Source: Bacteroidales bacterium (GTDB lineage: Bacteria; Bacteroidota; Bacteroidia; Bacteroidales; UBA932). Taken from it: a stretch of 64,000 bases of DNA. The translations under genes were made by a program, and so were the position numbers. Below are positions 43,353 through 51,241 of this stretch, one piece after another. Every line of letters starts with the position of its first letter. The stretch's first letter is position 1. The notes beneath the pieces are model-generated. The model was not told where the DNA came from. It did not search any database and saw only the letters and a list, made by a program, of their open reading frames with translations. Where the stretch lies: positions 37,467 through 101,466 of the forward strand of contig JAFPWG010000006.1 in the NCBI GenBank assembly GCA_017395045.1. Reading direction: 5' to 3'.

Positions 43353-44282
43353 ATGGATAAGAAAAGGACGTTCGGCATCCGGCTTACGGAAGGCCTCATG
43401 CGCCTGCATGGCCGGCTGCCGCTCAAATATCATTACCGCCTTGCCCGCCTGGTCACCTGGCTGGTTCGGGATGTCTTCCGCTACCGCCGGGACGTGGTGA
43501 TGACGAACCTGTCCCGCAGTTTCCCGGAACTCAGTTACGACGGCCTGAAGGACCTCTGCCGCCAGTTCTACGACCACTTCGGGGAGATCCTCGCGGAGAT
43601 GATGTGGTTCGCGGGCTGCCGCGGGGAAAAGGGGCGGAAGCGACTCGTCGACAGCCATATCGTGGAGATCGCGAACAGCGCGGAATTCAATGCCTTCTTC
43701 GACCGGTCTTCCACCGTAATGCTCCTGAACTCCCACGCCGGAAACTGGGAGCTGATGGGGGGTGTCGCCCAGTATGACTATGGCGATCCCGCGCTCCGCC
43801 ACTGGGACTGTCCGGAAGTCGTGGTCCTGTACCGGGCCCTGCACAACAAGTTCTGGGACCGGGTGATCGGGGACAACCGCTGCGCGCCCGTGTCGGACCG
43901 GAATTATGAAGGCTATGTGGAGGGCCGTTCCATCCTCCGCTATGCGGTCGCGAACCGCCACCGGAAGAAACTGTACATCTTCAACACCGACCAGTATCCG
44001 TACTGGGACGTCCAGCACTACTCCGTGGGCACTTTCATGAACCAGCCGACGGAGGCGATGGGCGGCGGCGCCGTCCTGGCCTGCAAGCTGGGGATGTCGG
44101 TGGCTTATATCCGCTGGGAGCAGACCGGACGGGGGCATTACCGGATGACCTTCGTCCCGCTCTGCGACAATGCGGCGGAATCCACCCCGGAAGAAATCCT
44201 GAAGTCATATTACGCGCACCTGGAGGAGGACATCAAGGCACAGCCCTGGAACTACCTCTGGACGCACAAAAGATGGAGATAA
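43353..44282 (+). CDS. LpxL/HtrB-like lipid A acyltransferase
   Basis: A 309-residue member of the lysophospholipid acyltransferase superfamily, LpxL branch. The catalytic HxxxxE is HAGNWE (His128, Glu133) within VMLLNSHAGNWELMG, preceded by MTNLSRSFPEL typical of LpxL. An N-terminal amphipathic or weakly hydrophobic segment (about 23-45) may attach it to the inner membrane. It likely adds a secondary acyl chain to lipid A. It is followed by the DUF4831 gene after one base. Confidence 0.9.
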   Translation: MDKKRTFGIRLTEGLMRLHGRLPLKYHYRLARLVTWLVRDVFRYRRDVVMTNLSRSFPELSYDGLKDLCRQFYDHFGEILAEMMWFAGCRGEKGRKRLVDSHIVEIANSAEFNAFFDRSSTVMLLNSHAGNWELMGGVAQYDYGDPALRHWDCPEVVVLYRALHNKFWDRVIGDNRCAPVSDRNYEGYVEGRSILRYAVANRHRKKLYIFNTDQYPYWDVQHYSVGTFMNQPTEAMGGGAVLACKLGMSVAYIRWEQTGRGHYRMTFVPLCDNAAESTPEEILKSYYAHLEEDIKAQPWNYLWTHKRWR

Positions 44283-44283
44283 G

Positions 44284-45282
44284 ATGATGAAACTCAGAAC
44301 CCTAGCCTGCAGCATCCTCGCTGCCGTTCCGTTCCTCCTGCAAGCGCAGACCGTCACCTACAGCCTTCCGCAGACCACCCTTACCGTGGAGGTGGACGCC
44401 GTCCAGGAGTCTTTCTTCGCCGGTCCTTACGCACCCTTTGCCCGGAAATACCTCGGCATCCAGGTCCGTCAGGACGACTATGCCAGGGCCTCGATCCGGG
44501 AAGTGCGTCTTGTCTCCCGCCTGGAAGCAGATCCGGAAACCCGCTTTGCCATCGACCTGAAGAACGGGGGGGAGGACCGTTTCCTGAAACTCACGTCCCT
44601 GGGTCTCGTTTCCCTGCCGTCCAGGGCCGAGGCTGAACCCGCGGTCTGGCGTTTCGACCCGCAGCCTTCCGCCGACTTCGGCTCGCTGGGCGCCACGACC
44701 ACGACGCAGCGGGAAGTCCGGACCACCTGGAAAGAAGTCCGGACCGACAGTACTTTCACCCGGATTCCCGTCCAGGAGACCTTTGAGGTGGAAAGGACTC
44801 CCGAAATGAAGGCGAAAGAGGCGGCCGACCTCATCCTGAAGGCCCGCAGGGAGCGTTTCAACATCTCCACCGGCAACACCGACGCTACTTTCAGCGGCGA
44901 GGCCCTGGGTGCGGCACTTGCGGAACTGGACCGTATCGAGAAGGAATACCTTATCCTGTTCACGGGTTATACGGTCACGCGGGAACAGCACGGGTCGTTT
45001 GACGTGGTTCCGTCCGCATCGGCCCGGAACCAGCAGTATCCGGCCTTCCGCCTGTCCGACCGGGACGGTCTGGTCCAGTCGGGTGCCGGAACCGCCTGTT
45101 ACATTGAATTTGAACCGGTGGAAGTGGCCGAGGTCCCGGGCGCAAAGGATATGAAAAACGCGGTCCATTACCGGGTCCCCGCCGTTTGCATCGTGCGGTT
45201 GACCACGGGCGGAAAGACGCTGTGCGAGACCCGCGTCCCGGTGTACCAGTTGGGCCGCGAGAGCACCCTTCCCTTGAAATAA
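44284..45282 (+). CDS. DUF4831 family exported protein
   Basis: A 332-residue protein with a signal peptide (about 1-22, LLQAQ). The N-terminal half has TVTYSLPQTTLTVEVDA and a YAPFARKYLGI segment; the C-terminal half has a helical stretch (ADLILKARRERF) and beta strands. This pattern matches DUF4831, a Bacteroidota family of unknown function. It is tightly coupled to the acyltransferase upstream and 21 bases before pepD, which suggests an envelope role. Confidence 0.75.
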   Translation: MMKLRTLACSILAAVPFLLQAQTVTYSLPQTTLTVEVDAVQESFFAGPYAPFARKYLGIQVRQDDYARASIREVRLVSRLEADPETRFAIDLKNGGEDRFLKLTSLGLVSLPSRAEAEPAVWRFDPQPSADFGSLGATTTTQREVRTTWKEVRTDSTFTRIPVQETFEVERTPEMKAKEAADLILKARRERFNISTGNTDATFSGEALGAALAELDRIEKEYLILFTGYTVTREQHGSFDVVPSASARNQQYPAFRLSDRDGLVQSGAGTACYIEFEPVEVAEVPGAKDMKNAVHYRVPAVCIVRLTTGGKTLCETRVPVYQLGRESTLPLK

Positions 45283-45303
45283 CACTTTAAAACCAATCAC
45301 TAT

Positions 45304-46761
45304 ATGAGTATCAAAGATCTCGAACCCAAAGTAGTATGGGGTAATTTCTACGGACTTACGCAGGTCCCGCGTCCTTCCAAGCACGAAGGAAAGGTCATCG
45401 AATATCTTCTGAACTGGGGCAAGGAGCACGGGGTGGAAGTCTTCAAGGACGAAACCGGCAACGTGATCTTCCGCGCGCCGGCTACGCCCGGCTATGAGAA
45501 CCGCCGCGGCGTGATCCTCCAGGGCCATATGGACATGGTCCCGCAGAAGACTTCCGATTCCGACCATAACTTCCTGACCGACCCGATCAAGGCCTATGTC
45601 GACGGCGATTGGGTCACCGCGGACCGTACCACCCTGGGAGCCGACAACGGCATGGGCGTGGCGATGGGCCTGGCCGTCTGCGAGGACAAGTCCGTGGAAC
45701 ACGGTCCCGTCGAAGTCCTTGTGACTTATGACGAGGAAACCGGCATGACCGGCGCAACGGCCCTCAAGCCGGGCGTCCTGAAGGGTGACATCCTCATCAA
45801 CCTGGATTCCGAGGACGAAGGTGAACTGTGCGTGGGCTGCGCCGGAGGCCTGGACGTCTCCGCCGAATTCAAATACCGCAAATACGATACGAAGCCCGGT
45901 TGGAAGGGCTTGAAGCTCACTGTCAAGGGCCTCCAGGGCGGACACTCCGGCATGGACATCTCCCTGTACCGCGCCAACGCGAACAAGGTGATGGCCCGCA
46001 TCCTCCTTCCGCTGATGGAGGTGTTCGGCGTACAGGTGGTCAGCTTCACCGGCGGCTCCCTGCGCAACGCCATCCCGTTCGAGGCCGAGGTGGAGACCGT
46101 CGTCCCCGCCGAGAACCTGGAGTCCGTGAAGAAACTCATCGGCAACATCTTCGATGAAATCAAGGCCGAGTTCAAGGAGAGCGATCCGGGTGCCGTCCTC
46201 TTCGTGGACGATGTTCCCGCCGCCCCGAAGTTCATCCAGGGCCGCGTGATGCTGAATGTGGTGAAGGCGCTCCTGGCCTGCCCGTCCAACGTCATCCGCA
46301 TGAGCCAGGCGATGGAAGGCCTTACCGAGACCTCCATCAACTTGGCCATCGTCCGCACGGAGAAGGGCCGCGTCACGGTCCATTCCCTGATGCGCAGTGC
46401 CGTAGACACCGCGAAGGCCGCCCTGGCCCAGCGCGTCCGCTGCATCTTCGAGCTCGCCGGGGCCGACGAGATCGAGTTCAAGGGCGGTTACAGCGGCTGG
46501 ACGCCGAAGCTGGACACGCCGATGAACAAGGTGATGATGGAGCAGTTCCAGAAAGTGTACGGGTATCCGATGAAGATCATGGCCACCCACGGCGGTCTCG
46601 AGTGCGCCCTGCTGGGAGCCAAGTACCCGAACTGGGAGATGGTTTCGATCGGACCCACCGTCAAATATCCGCATTCCCCGGACGAGCGCGTGAACATCGC
46701 TTCCGTCGGCCGTACGTGGGAGTACCTGAAGGAGGTCCTGAAGAACGTGCCGGAGAAATAA
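45304..46761 (+). CDS. pepD: Aminoacyl-histidine dipeptidase (M20C)
   Basis: A 485-residue cytoplasmic metallopeptidase. GHMDMV (His75, Asp77), TTLGADNGMGVAM and TYDEETGMTGA hold the two-zinc site of PepD, and GGHSGMDIS lies in the lid domain. It hydrolyses a wide range of dipeptides, including Xaa-His. No separate promoter is visible, so it probably shares the transcript of the acyltransferase. Confidence 0.95.
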   Translation: MSIKDLEPKVVWGNFYGLTQVPRPSKHEGKVIEYLLNWGKEHGVEVFKDETGNVIFRAPATPGYENRRGVILQGHMDMVPQKTSDSDHNFLTDPIKAYVDGDWVTADRTTLGADNGMGVAMGLAVCEDKSVEHGPVEVLVTYDEETGMTGATALKPGVLKGDILINLDSEDEGELCVGCAGGLDVSAEFKYRKYDTKPGWKGLKLTVKGLQGGHSGMDISLYRANANKVMARILLPLMEVFGVQVVSFTGGSLRNAIPFEAEVETVVPAENLESVKKLIGNIFDEIKAEFKESDPGAVLFVDDVPAAPKFIQGRVMLNVVKALLACPSNVIRMSQAMEGLTETSINLAIVRTEKGRVTVHSLMRSAVDTAKAALAQRVRCIFELAGADEIEFKGGYSGWTPKLDTPMNKVMMEQFQKVYGYPMKIMATHGGLECALLGAKYPNWEMVSIGPTVKYPHSPDERVNIASVGRTWEYLKEVLKNVPEK

Positions 46762-46809
46762 GCTATTCCGGCCCGTCGAATGGAATTCATTGATAGATAA
46801 TGATTTGTG

Positions 46810-46817
46810 TATATTTG
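46810..46817 (+). promoter_or_regulatory. -7 promoter element of hrpB
   Basis: TATATTTG lies 48 nt before the GTG start of hrpB. Confidence 0.65.
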
Positions 46818-46839
46818 CCTGGTTTATTTTAACCAGGCA
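46818..46839 (+). other. Hairpin at the expected 5' end of the hrpB mRNA
   Basis: GCCTGGTT (46818-46825) and AACCAGGC (46832-46839) form a perfect 8-bp stem with a TATTTT loop. It starts just after the -7 element, so it would cap the 5' end of the hrpB mRNA; it could also end transcripts from pepD, though no clear T run follows. Confidence 0.55.
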
Positions 46840-46865
46840 ATTTGTTGTAAGTGACTGACTAGCAG

Positions 46866-49343
46866 GTGAATGCATTCTACGCCTATGCGAAGGATCTTCC
46901 GGTAGCCGCTGTCGCTGCTGACGTGAACCGCGCCCTGGCGGCGCGGAGAACGGTGGTCGTTACCGCGCCGCCGGGCGCCGGCAAGTCCACGCTGCTCCCG
47001 CTGACCATCCTGGAAGGGGTCGAAGGGAAAGTGCTGATGCTGGAGCCACGGCGGGTGGCCGCCCGGCAGATCGCCGAGCGGATGGCTTACATGCTGGGAG
47101 AGCCGGTCGGCCGGACGGTCGGGTACCGGATGCGGTTCGAGCAGAAGGTATCGGCTCTTACCCGTGTCGAGGTGCTCACGGAAGGCGTCCTCGTGCGCCG
47201 GCTCATGGACGATCCGGGGCTGGATGGCGTTTCCGTGGTCATTTTCGACGAGTTCCACGAGCGGAGCCTGACCACCGATGTGGCCCTCTCGCTTACGCGC
47301 GAGGCGCAGCAGGTGTTGCGGCCCGACCTGCGAATTCTCCTGATGTCGGCCACCATCGACACGGATGCGTTGTGCCGGGAACTGGATGCGCCGCTGATAG
47401 AAAGCCGGGGGAAGATGTTCCCGGTGGAGATCGTCCGCGGGGCCGACGCCACCCCGGAAAATGCCGCCGAAACCGTGGCCAAGGCGGTGCGGGAGGCCCA
47501 CCGGACCTATGAGGGAGATATCCTCGCCTTCCTCCCCGGCGAGGCCGATATCCGCTGCTGCGCGCAGTTGCTGGGAACGTCCCTGGGCAGCACGGCCGTC
47601 TGTCCGCTTTATGGAATGTTGTCCCTGGCGGAGCAGCGCCGGGCCATTGCGCCCAGTCGGGCAGGGGAGCGGAAAGTCGTCCTTGCGACGCCCATCGCCG
47701 AAACATCCCTGACGATCGAAGGGGTCCGGGTCGTCGTGGACAGCGGCTTCTGCCGGAAGCTGGTATATGACCAGCAGCGCGGACTGAGCCGCCTGGAAAC
47801 GGTCCGCATCAGCCGGGACATGGCGGACCAGCGGACGGGACGCGCCGGCCGCGTGGCTCCCGGCGTGTGCTATCGTCTCTGGAGCGCCGTGACGGAGCAG
47901 CGCATGCAGGCTGTCCGCATCCCGGAGATCCTGGAGGCCGACCTGGCTCCCACCGTGCTGGATATTGCCGCCTGGGGCGAATCCCGTCCGGGAAAACTGC
48001 CCTGGCTCACCCCGCCGCCGGCCCTTTCGCTCGTCCGGGCGCAGGAACTTCTGCAGGAATTGGGGGCGCTGGATGCATCCGGCGGCATTACGGCGCACGG
48101 GCGGGCACTTGCCGCCCTGCCGTGCCATCCACGCGTCGCGCAGATGCTCTTGAAGGCGGATACGCCGGATCGGAAGGCTCTGGCGGCCGACCTGGCGGCA
48201 CTTCTGGAAGAAAAGGATCCGTTGAATGTGGCCGAGGCGGGAGCCTATCTCCGGATCAAGGCGCTCCGGGACGCCCGCCGTTCAAGGCGGGAGGGACGCT
48301 GGAGCCGCCTGGCCCGCATCGCCGCGCAATACCGGCAGATGGTCCGGGTGCCTGAAGACAATGGGGATCCCGATCCGTTCGAGGCCGGGGCCCTGCTTGC
48401 CGCCGCTTATCCCGGACGGATTGCGAAGGCCTGGAAAGAGGGAGCGGGACGGTTCCGTCTCGCCGGCGGCGACCTGGCCGCCGTGGATCCTTCGGACCCC
48501 CTGGCCGGCAGCGAATGGCTGGCCGTGGGCAGCCTGCATGCCGCTCCGGGCGGGGTGGGGCGCATCTTCCTGGCCGCTCCCTTGGGAGCATCGGACCTGA
48601 AACCGTTCATCCGGCGGCGGGACATCGTCGCCTGGGACAGCCGGCAGGGGAGCGTCCTCGCCCAGCGGGAATCCCGTGTGGGTCAGCTGTCCGTGGGGAC
48701 GCAGCCGCTTTCCGACGTGCCCCGCGAGGAGATCGTACGTGTCATCTGCGAAGCTGCGCGGAAAGAGGGTACCTCGATGCTGGATTTTTCGGACGAAGTG
48801 CAGAACCTGCAGCGTCGCGTCGCGGCCGTCGCGGCCTGGCATCCGGAACTGGAACTGCCGGACCTGTCCACGGAGACCCTGTTGCAGCGGGCTCCGGAGT
48901 GGCTTCCGCCCTTCATCGGCAAAGCGTCATCGGCCGCCGAGCTCAAGCGTATCGACCTGTGCGAGGCCCTCTGGTCCCTTTTGGACTGGCCGGAGAGGCA
49001 GGCGGTGGAGCGGCTTGCCCCGTCGCATGTCACCGTGCCTACAGGAAGCCGGATCCGGGTGGAGTATCGGACCGGGGCCGACGCTCCGGTCGTCCGCGTC
49101 CGCCTGCAGGAATGTTTCGGACTGCAGGATACGCCCCGGGTGGACGACGGACGCCGGCCGGTCCTGATGGAACTCCTGTCTCCGGGCTACAAACCGGTCC
49201 AACTCACCTCGGATCTCCGCAGCTTCTGGGAAGGGACTTATTTCGAGGTCCGAAAGGAACTGAAGCGCCGTTATCCCAAGCACGCCTGGCCCGACGACCC
49301 GCTCGATGCCGACCCGGTCCGGGGAGTCAGAAAGAAGCAGTAA
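46866..49343 (+). CDS. hrpB: ATP-dependent helicase HrpB
   Basis: An 825-residue superfamily 2 DExH helicase. Motif I is APPGAGKST, motif II is DEFHERSL as usual for HrpB, and motif III is LMSATID. ETSLTIEGVRVVVDSG and QRTGRAGRVAPGVCYRLW form motifs V and VI, and the long C-terminal HrpB domain follows. The start is GTG at 46866: an in-frame TAG lies two codons upstream and no ATG occurs before motif I. Biological role in Bacteroidota is not established. Confidence 0.93.
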   Translation: MNAFYAYAKDLPVAAVAADVNRALAARRTVVVTAPPGAGKSTLLPLTILEGVEGKVLMLEPRRVAARQIAERMAYMLGEPVGRTVGYRMRFEQKVSALTRVEVLTEGVLVRRLMDDPGLDGVSVVIFDEFHERSLTTDVALSLTREAQQVLRPDLRILLMSATIDTDALCRELDAPLIESRGKMFPVEIVRGADATPENAAETVAKAVREAHRTYEGDILAFLPGEADIRCCAQLLGTSLGSTAVCPLYGMLSLAEQRRAIAPSRAGERKVVLATPIAETSLTIEGVRVVVDSGFCRKLVYDQQRGLSRLETVRISRDMADQRTGRAGRVAPGVCYRLWSAVTEQRMQAVRIPEILEADLAPTVLDIAAWGESRPGKLPWLTPPPALSLVRAQELLQELGALDASGGITAHGRALAALPCHPRVAQMLLKADTPDRKALAADLAALLEEKDPLNVAEAGAYLRIKALRDARRSRREGRWSRLARIAAQYRQMVRVPEDNGDPDPFEAGALLAAAYPGRIAKAWKEGAGRFRLAGGDLAAVDPSDPLAGSEWLAVGSLHAAPGGVGRIFLAAPLGASDLKPFIRRRDIVAWDSRQGSVLAQRESRVGQLSVGTQPLSDVPREEIVRVICEAARKEGTSMLDFSDEVQNLQRRVAAVAAWHPELELPDLSTETLLQRAPEWLPPFIGKASSAAELKRIDLCEALWSLLDWPERQAVERLAPSHVTVPTGSRIRVEYRTGADAPVVRVRLQECFGLQDTPRVDDGRRPVLMELLSPGYKPVQLTSDLRSFWEGTYFEVRKELKRRYPKHAWPDDPLDADPVRGVRKKQ

Positions 49344-49370
49344 AACCTTGGTTTTTCGGGAATTAATTCC

Positions 49371-49378
49371 TATCTTTG
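49371..49378 (+). promoter_or_regulatory. -7 promoter element of the rpsF-rpsR-rplI operon
   Basis: TATCTTTG, predicting transcription start near 49382 and a 65-nt leader. Confidence 0.8.
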
Positions 49379-49380
49379 CA

Positions 49381-49414
49381 GTCCTTTTCGGGTCCTTGGT
49401 GTCCCGGGAAGGAC
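49381..49414 (+). promoter_or_regulatory. Leader hairpin of the S6 operon, possible S6:S18 binding site
   Basis: GTCCTTTTCGGG (49381-49392) pairs with CCCGGGAAGGAC (49403-49414) in a 12-bp stem with two G-T pairs and a ten-base loop TCCTTGGTGT. It covers the 5' end of the mRNA. In many bacteria an S6:S18-binding leader with an unpaired CCG regulates this operon; a CCG is present in the 3' arm but is paired in my simple fold, so the match is tentative. Confidence 0.55.
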
Positions 49415-49447
49415 TTAAGTATTTAATAAACAATTAATTAACAAACA

Positions 49448-49819
49448 ATGGTTAACCAGTACGAAACCGTTTTCATTGCAACTCCCGTTTTGTCTGAGGC
49501 CCAGATGAAGGAAGCGGTTGCCAAGTACACCCAGCTCATCCGCGACAACGGCGGTGAGGTTGTGTACGAAGAGGATTGGGGCCTGCGTCAGCTCGCTTAT
49601 CCGATCCAGCACAAGACCACAGGTTTTTATTACCTGATCGAGTTCAAGGCCGACTCGCAGTTTGTCGCCACCCTCGAAACCCAGTATCACCGTGACGAGC
49701 GCATCATCCGCTTCCTGACCGTCGCCCTGGACAAGGACGCCGTCGCCTACGCCGAGAAGCGCCGCGCCAACAAGGCTGCCAAGGCCGCTGCCGCCGAGGC
49801 TCCGAAGGTCGAAGAGTAA
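49448..49819 (+). CDS. rpsF: 30S ribosomal protein S6
   Basis: The 123-residue protein begins [19 protein letters not shown], matching S6, with [24 protein letters not shown] in the core and an Ala/Lys-rich tail. It pairs with S18 on the small subunit platform. First gene of the S6-S18-L9 operon. Confidence 0.97.
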   Translation: MVNQYETVFIATPVLSEAQMKEAVAKYTQLIRDNGGEVVYEEDWGLRQLAYPIQHKTTGFYYLIEFKADSQFVATLETQYHRDERIIRFLTVALDKDAVAYAEKRRANKAAKAAAAEAPKVEE

Positions 49820-49838
49820 TCAATAGGAGGAAATCATT

Positions 49839-50108
49839 ATGACAAACGAAAACAGCGAAATCCGTTATCTCAACCCGCCGACCGTGGAGGTGAGAAAGAA
49901 GAAATACTGCCGCTTCAAGAAGGCCGGTATCAAGTATGTCGATTACAAGGACCCTGAGTTCCTCAAGAAGTTCCTCAACGAGCAGGGCAAGATCCTTCCC
50001 CGCCGTATCACCGGTACTTCCCTGAAGTTCCAGCGCAAGGTCGCCCAGGCTATCAAGCGGGCCCGTTCCCTTGCTCTCCTTCCGTATGTTACTGACCTCC
50101 TTAAATAA
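49839..50108 (+). CDS. rpsR: 30S ribosomal protein S18
   Basis: The 89-residue protein has the S18 core [18 protein letters not shown] and the basic [23 protein letters not shown] tail. Only one Cys is present, so it is the zinc-free form. It follows rpsF by 19 bases, with AGGAGG upstream of the ATG (49825-49830), one of the rare Shine-Dalgarno-like sequences here. Confidence 0.97.
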   Translation: MTNENSEIRYLNPPTVEVRKKKYCRFKKAGIKYVDYKDPEFLKKFLNEQGKILPRRITGTSLKFQRKVAQAIKRARSLALLPYVTDLLK

Positions 50109-50116
50109 TCTGCCTT

Positions 50117-50563
50117 ATGGAAATTTTGCTGAAGAAAGATGTGGCCAATCTCGGCTACGCAGGTGAGATCGTCAAGGTCAAGGCCGGTTACGCCATGAAC
50201 TACCTCGTGCCGCAGGGCTTTGCCACCGTGGCCACCGAGTCCGTGAAGAAGCAGCATGCGGAGACCCTCCGTCAGCGTGCGCACAAGGAGGCCAAGCTCG
50301 TCGCCGACGCCGAGGCCCTTGCCGCCACCCTGAACGCCCAGGTTCTCGAAATCGCCGCCAAGGTGGGTGAGACCGGTAAGCTTTATGGCTCCGTCACCAC
50401 CGAGCAGCTCGCCGAGGCGCTTGCCGCCAAGGGCGTGAACATCGACAAGAAGGACATCACCATCCTCGCCGCCGAGGTGAAGGAACTGGGTGAGTATGAG
50501 GCCGCCGTGAAGCTCTACAAGGGCATCAAGGGTACCTTCAAGTTCAACGTTGTCGCCGAGTAA
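50117..50563 (+). CDS. rplI: 50S ribosomal protein L9
   Basis: A 148-residue protein with the N-terminal domain MEILLKKDVANLGYAGEIV and GYAMNYLVPQGFA, a long connecting helix (about 42-75) and a C-terminal domain with GKLYGSVTTEQLAEAL. Last gene of the operon, eight bases after rpsR, followed by a terminator. Confidence 0.97.
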   Translation: MEILLKKDVANLGYAGEIVKVKAGYAMNYLVPQGFATVATESVKKQHAETLRQRAHKEAKLVADAEALAATLNAQVLEIAAKVGETGKLYGSVTTEQLAEALAAKGVNIDKKDITILAAEVKELGEYEAAVKLYKGIKGTFKFNVVAE

Positions 50564-50630
50564 TTTCTTGCATACCGGGGTGATGGACTGTTGTCCAACC
50601 TTGGCTTATGTAATTGATTGATCGAGATTT

Positions 50631-50662
50631 GAGACGCAAGGAAACTTGCGCCTCATTTTTTT
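50631..50662 (+). terminator. Intrinsic terminator of the S6 operon
   Basis: GAGACGCAAG (50631-50640) and CTTGCGCCTC (50645-50654) pair with one A-C mismatch around a GAAA loop, followed by ATTTTTTT. Confidence 0.9.
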
Positions 50663-50682
50663 GTCCCCGCGGCGGGACCGAG

Positions 50683-50690
50683 TATCTTTG
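50683..50690 (+). promoter_or_regulatory. -7 promoter element of the HEWGH protein gene
   Basis: TATCTTTG, predicting transcription start near 50694. Confidence 0.7.
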
Positions 50691-50694
50691 CCCT

Positions 50695-50824
50695 GATACT
50701 TGCCGTGCCGAATCCGGCCGGCCGCTCCCGGCCCGTCTGCTGTGAGGGTATCGCCAGGGGGCCGGTTCGAACCGGTCCCCTTTCCTATGTTCGGGAGGAA
50801 TGGTTTTTGAACGGGGGAGGGGCG
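50695..50824 (+). promoter_or_regulatory. Structured 130-nt leader of the HEWGH protein gene
   Basis: The predicted mRNA starts with GATAC (50695-50699), which can pair with GTATC (50748-50752) to close a domain that has an inner GGCCG/CGGCC stem (50716-50733). Next comes a strong 11-bp hairpin, AGGGGGCCGGT with ACCGGTCCCCT (50756-50781), with a TCGA loop. There is no T run after it. It does not match any riboswitch class I can recall. A long leader is unusual beside the very short ones elsewhere in the window. Confidence 0.45.
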
Positions 50825-51241
50825 ATGGGCGTGAAGGAAACCATACTGTTCGTCTGGCAGCTGCCGCAGAATCTGCTGGGGTGGCTGCTCACACGCGTGA
50901 TGTCTCCGGGAAAGACCAGCCGCTTCTGCGATGCGGAGGTCCTGCTGTCGGCCAGGATGTGGGGTGGCATCAGCCTGGGACGGTATATCATCCTGTCGGA
51001 CCGGATGGACCATCCGGTCCATGCCCGTCACGAGTGGGGACATACGCGGCAATCCAGGATGCTGGGTCCGCTGTACCTGCCGGTCATAGGCATCCCGTCC
51101 CTGCTCTGGGCCCTCTGGTGGAGGCCGACCCGCAGGGTCAGTTACTTCGCTTTCTTCACGGAACGTTGGGCCGACAGGCTTGCCGGAATCCGCAGGCCGG
51201 GAATCACTTCTTCTCCACGTCCTTCTCCTCCTCGTCCTTGA
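50825..51241 (+). CDS. Small membrane protein with HEWGH and ERWAD zinc-peptidase-like motifs
   Basis: A 138-residue protein I cannot assign to a named family. It has an amphipathic or hydrophobic N-terminal part (8-24) and one membrane segment (about 82-98, LYLPVIGIPSLLWALW). HEWGH (His69, Glu70, His73) fits the HExxH zinc motif, and ERWAD (113-117) fits the third-ligand ExxAD seen in M48 enzymes, which suggests a minimal gluzincin peptidase. There is no detectable signal peptide. I start at the ATG at 50825 because it begins the conserved-looking part; upstream codons in frame are low-complexity leader. The last 38 bases overlap the convergent ligase gene. Confidence 0.7.
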   Translation: MGVKETILFVWQLPQNLLGWLLTRVMSPGKTSRFCDAEVLLSARMWGGISLGRYIILSDRMDHPVHARHEWGHTRQSRMLGPLYLPVIGIPSLLWALWWRPTRRVSYFAFFTERWADRLAGIRRPGITSSPRPSPPRP

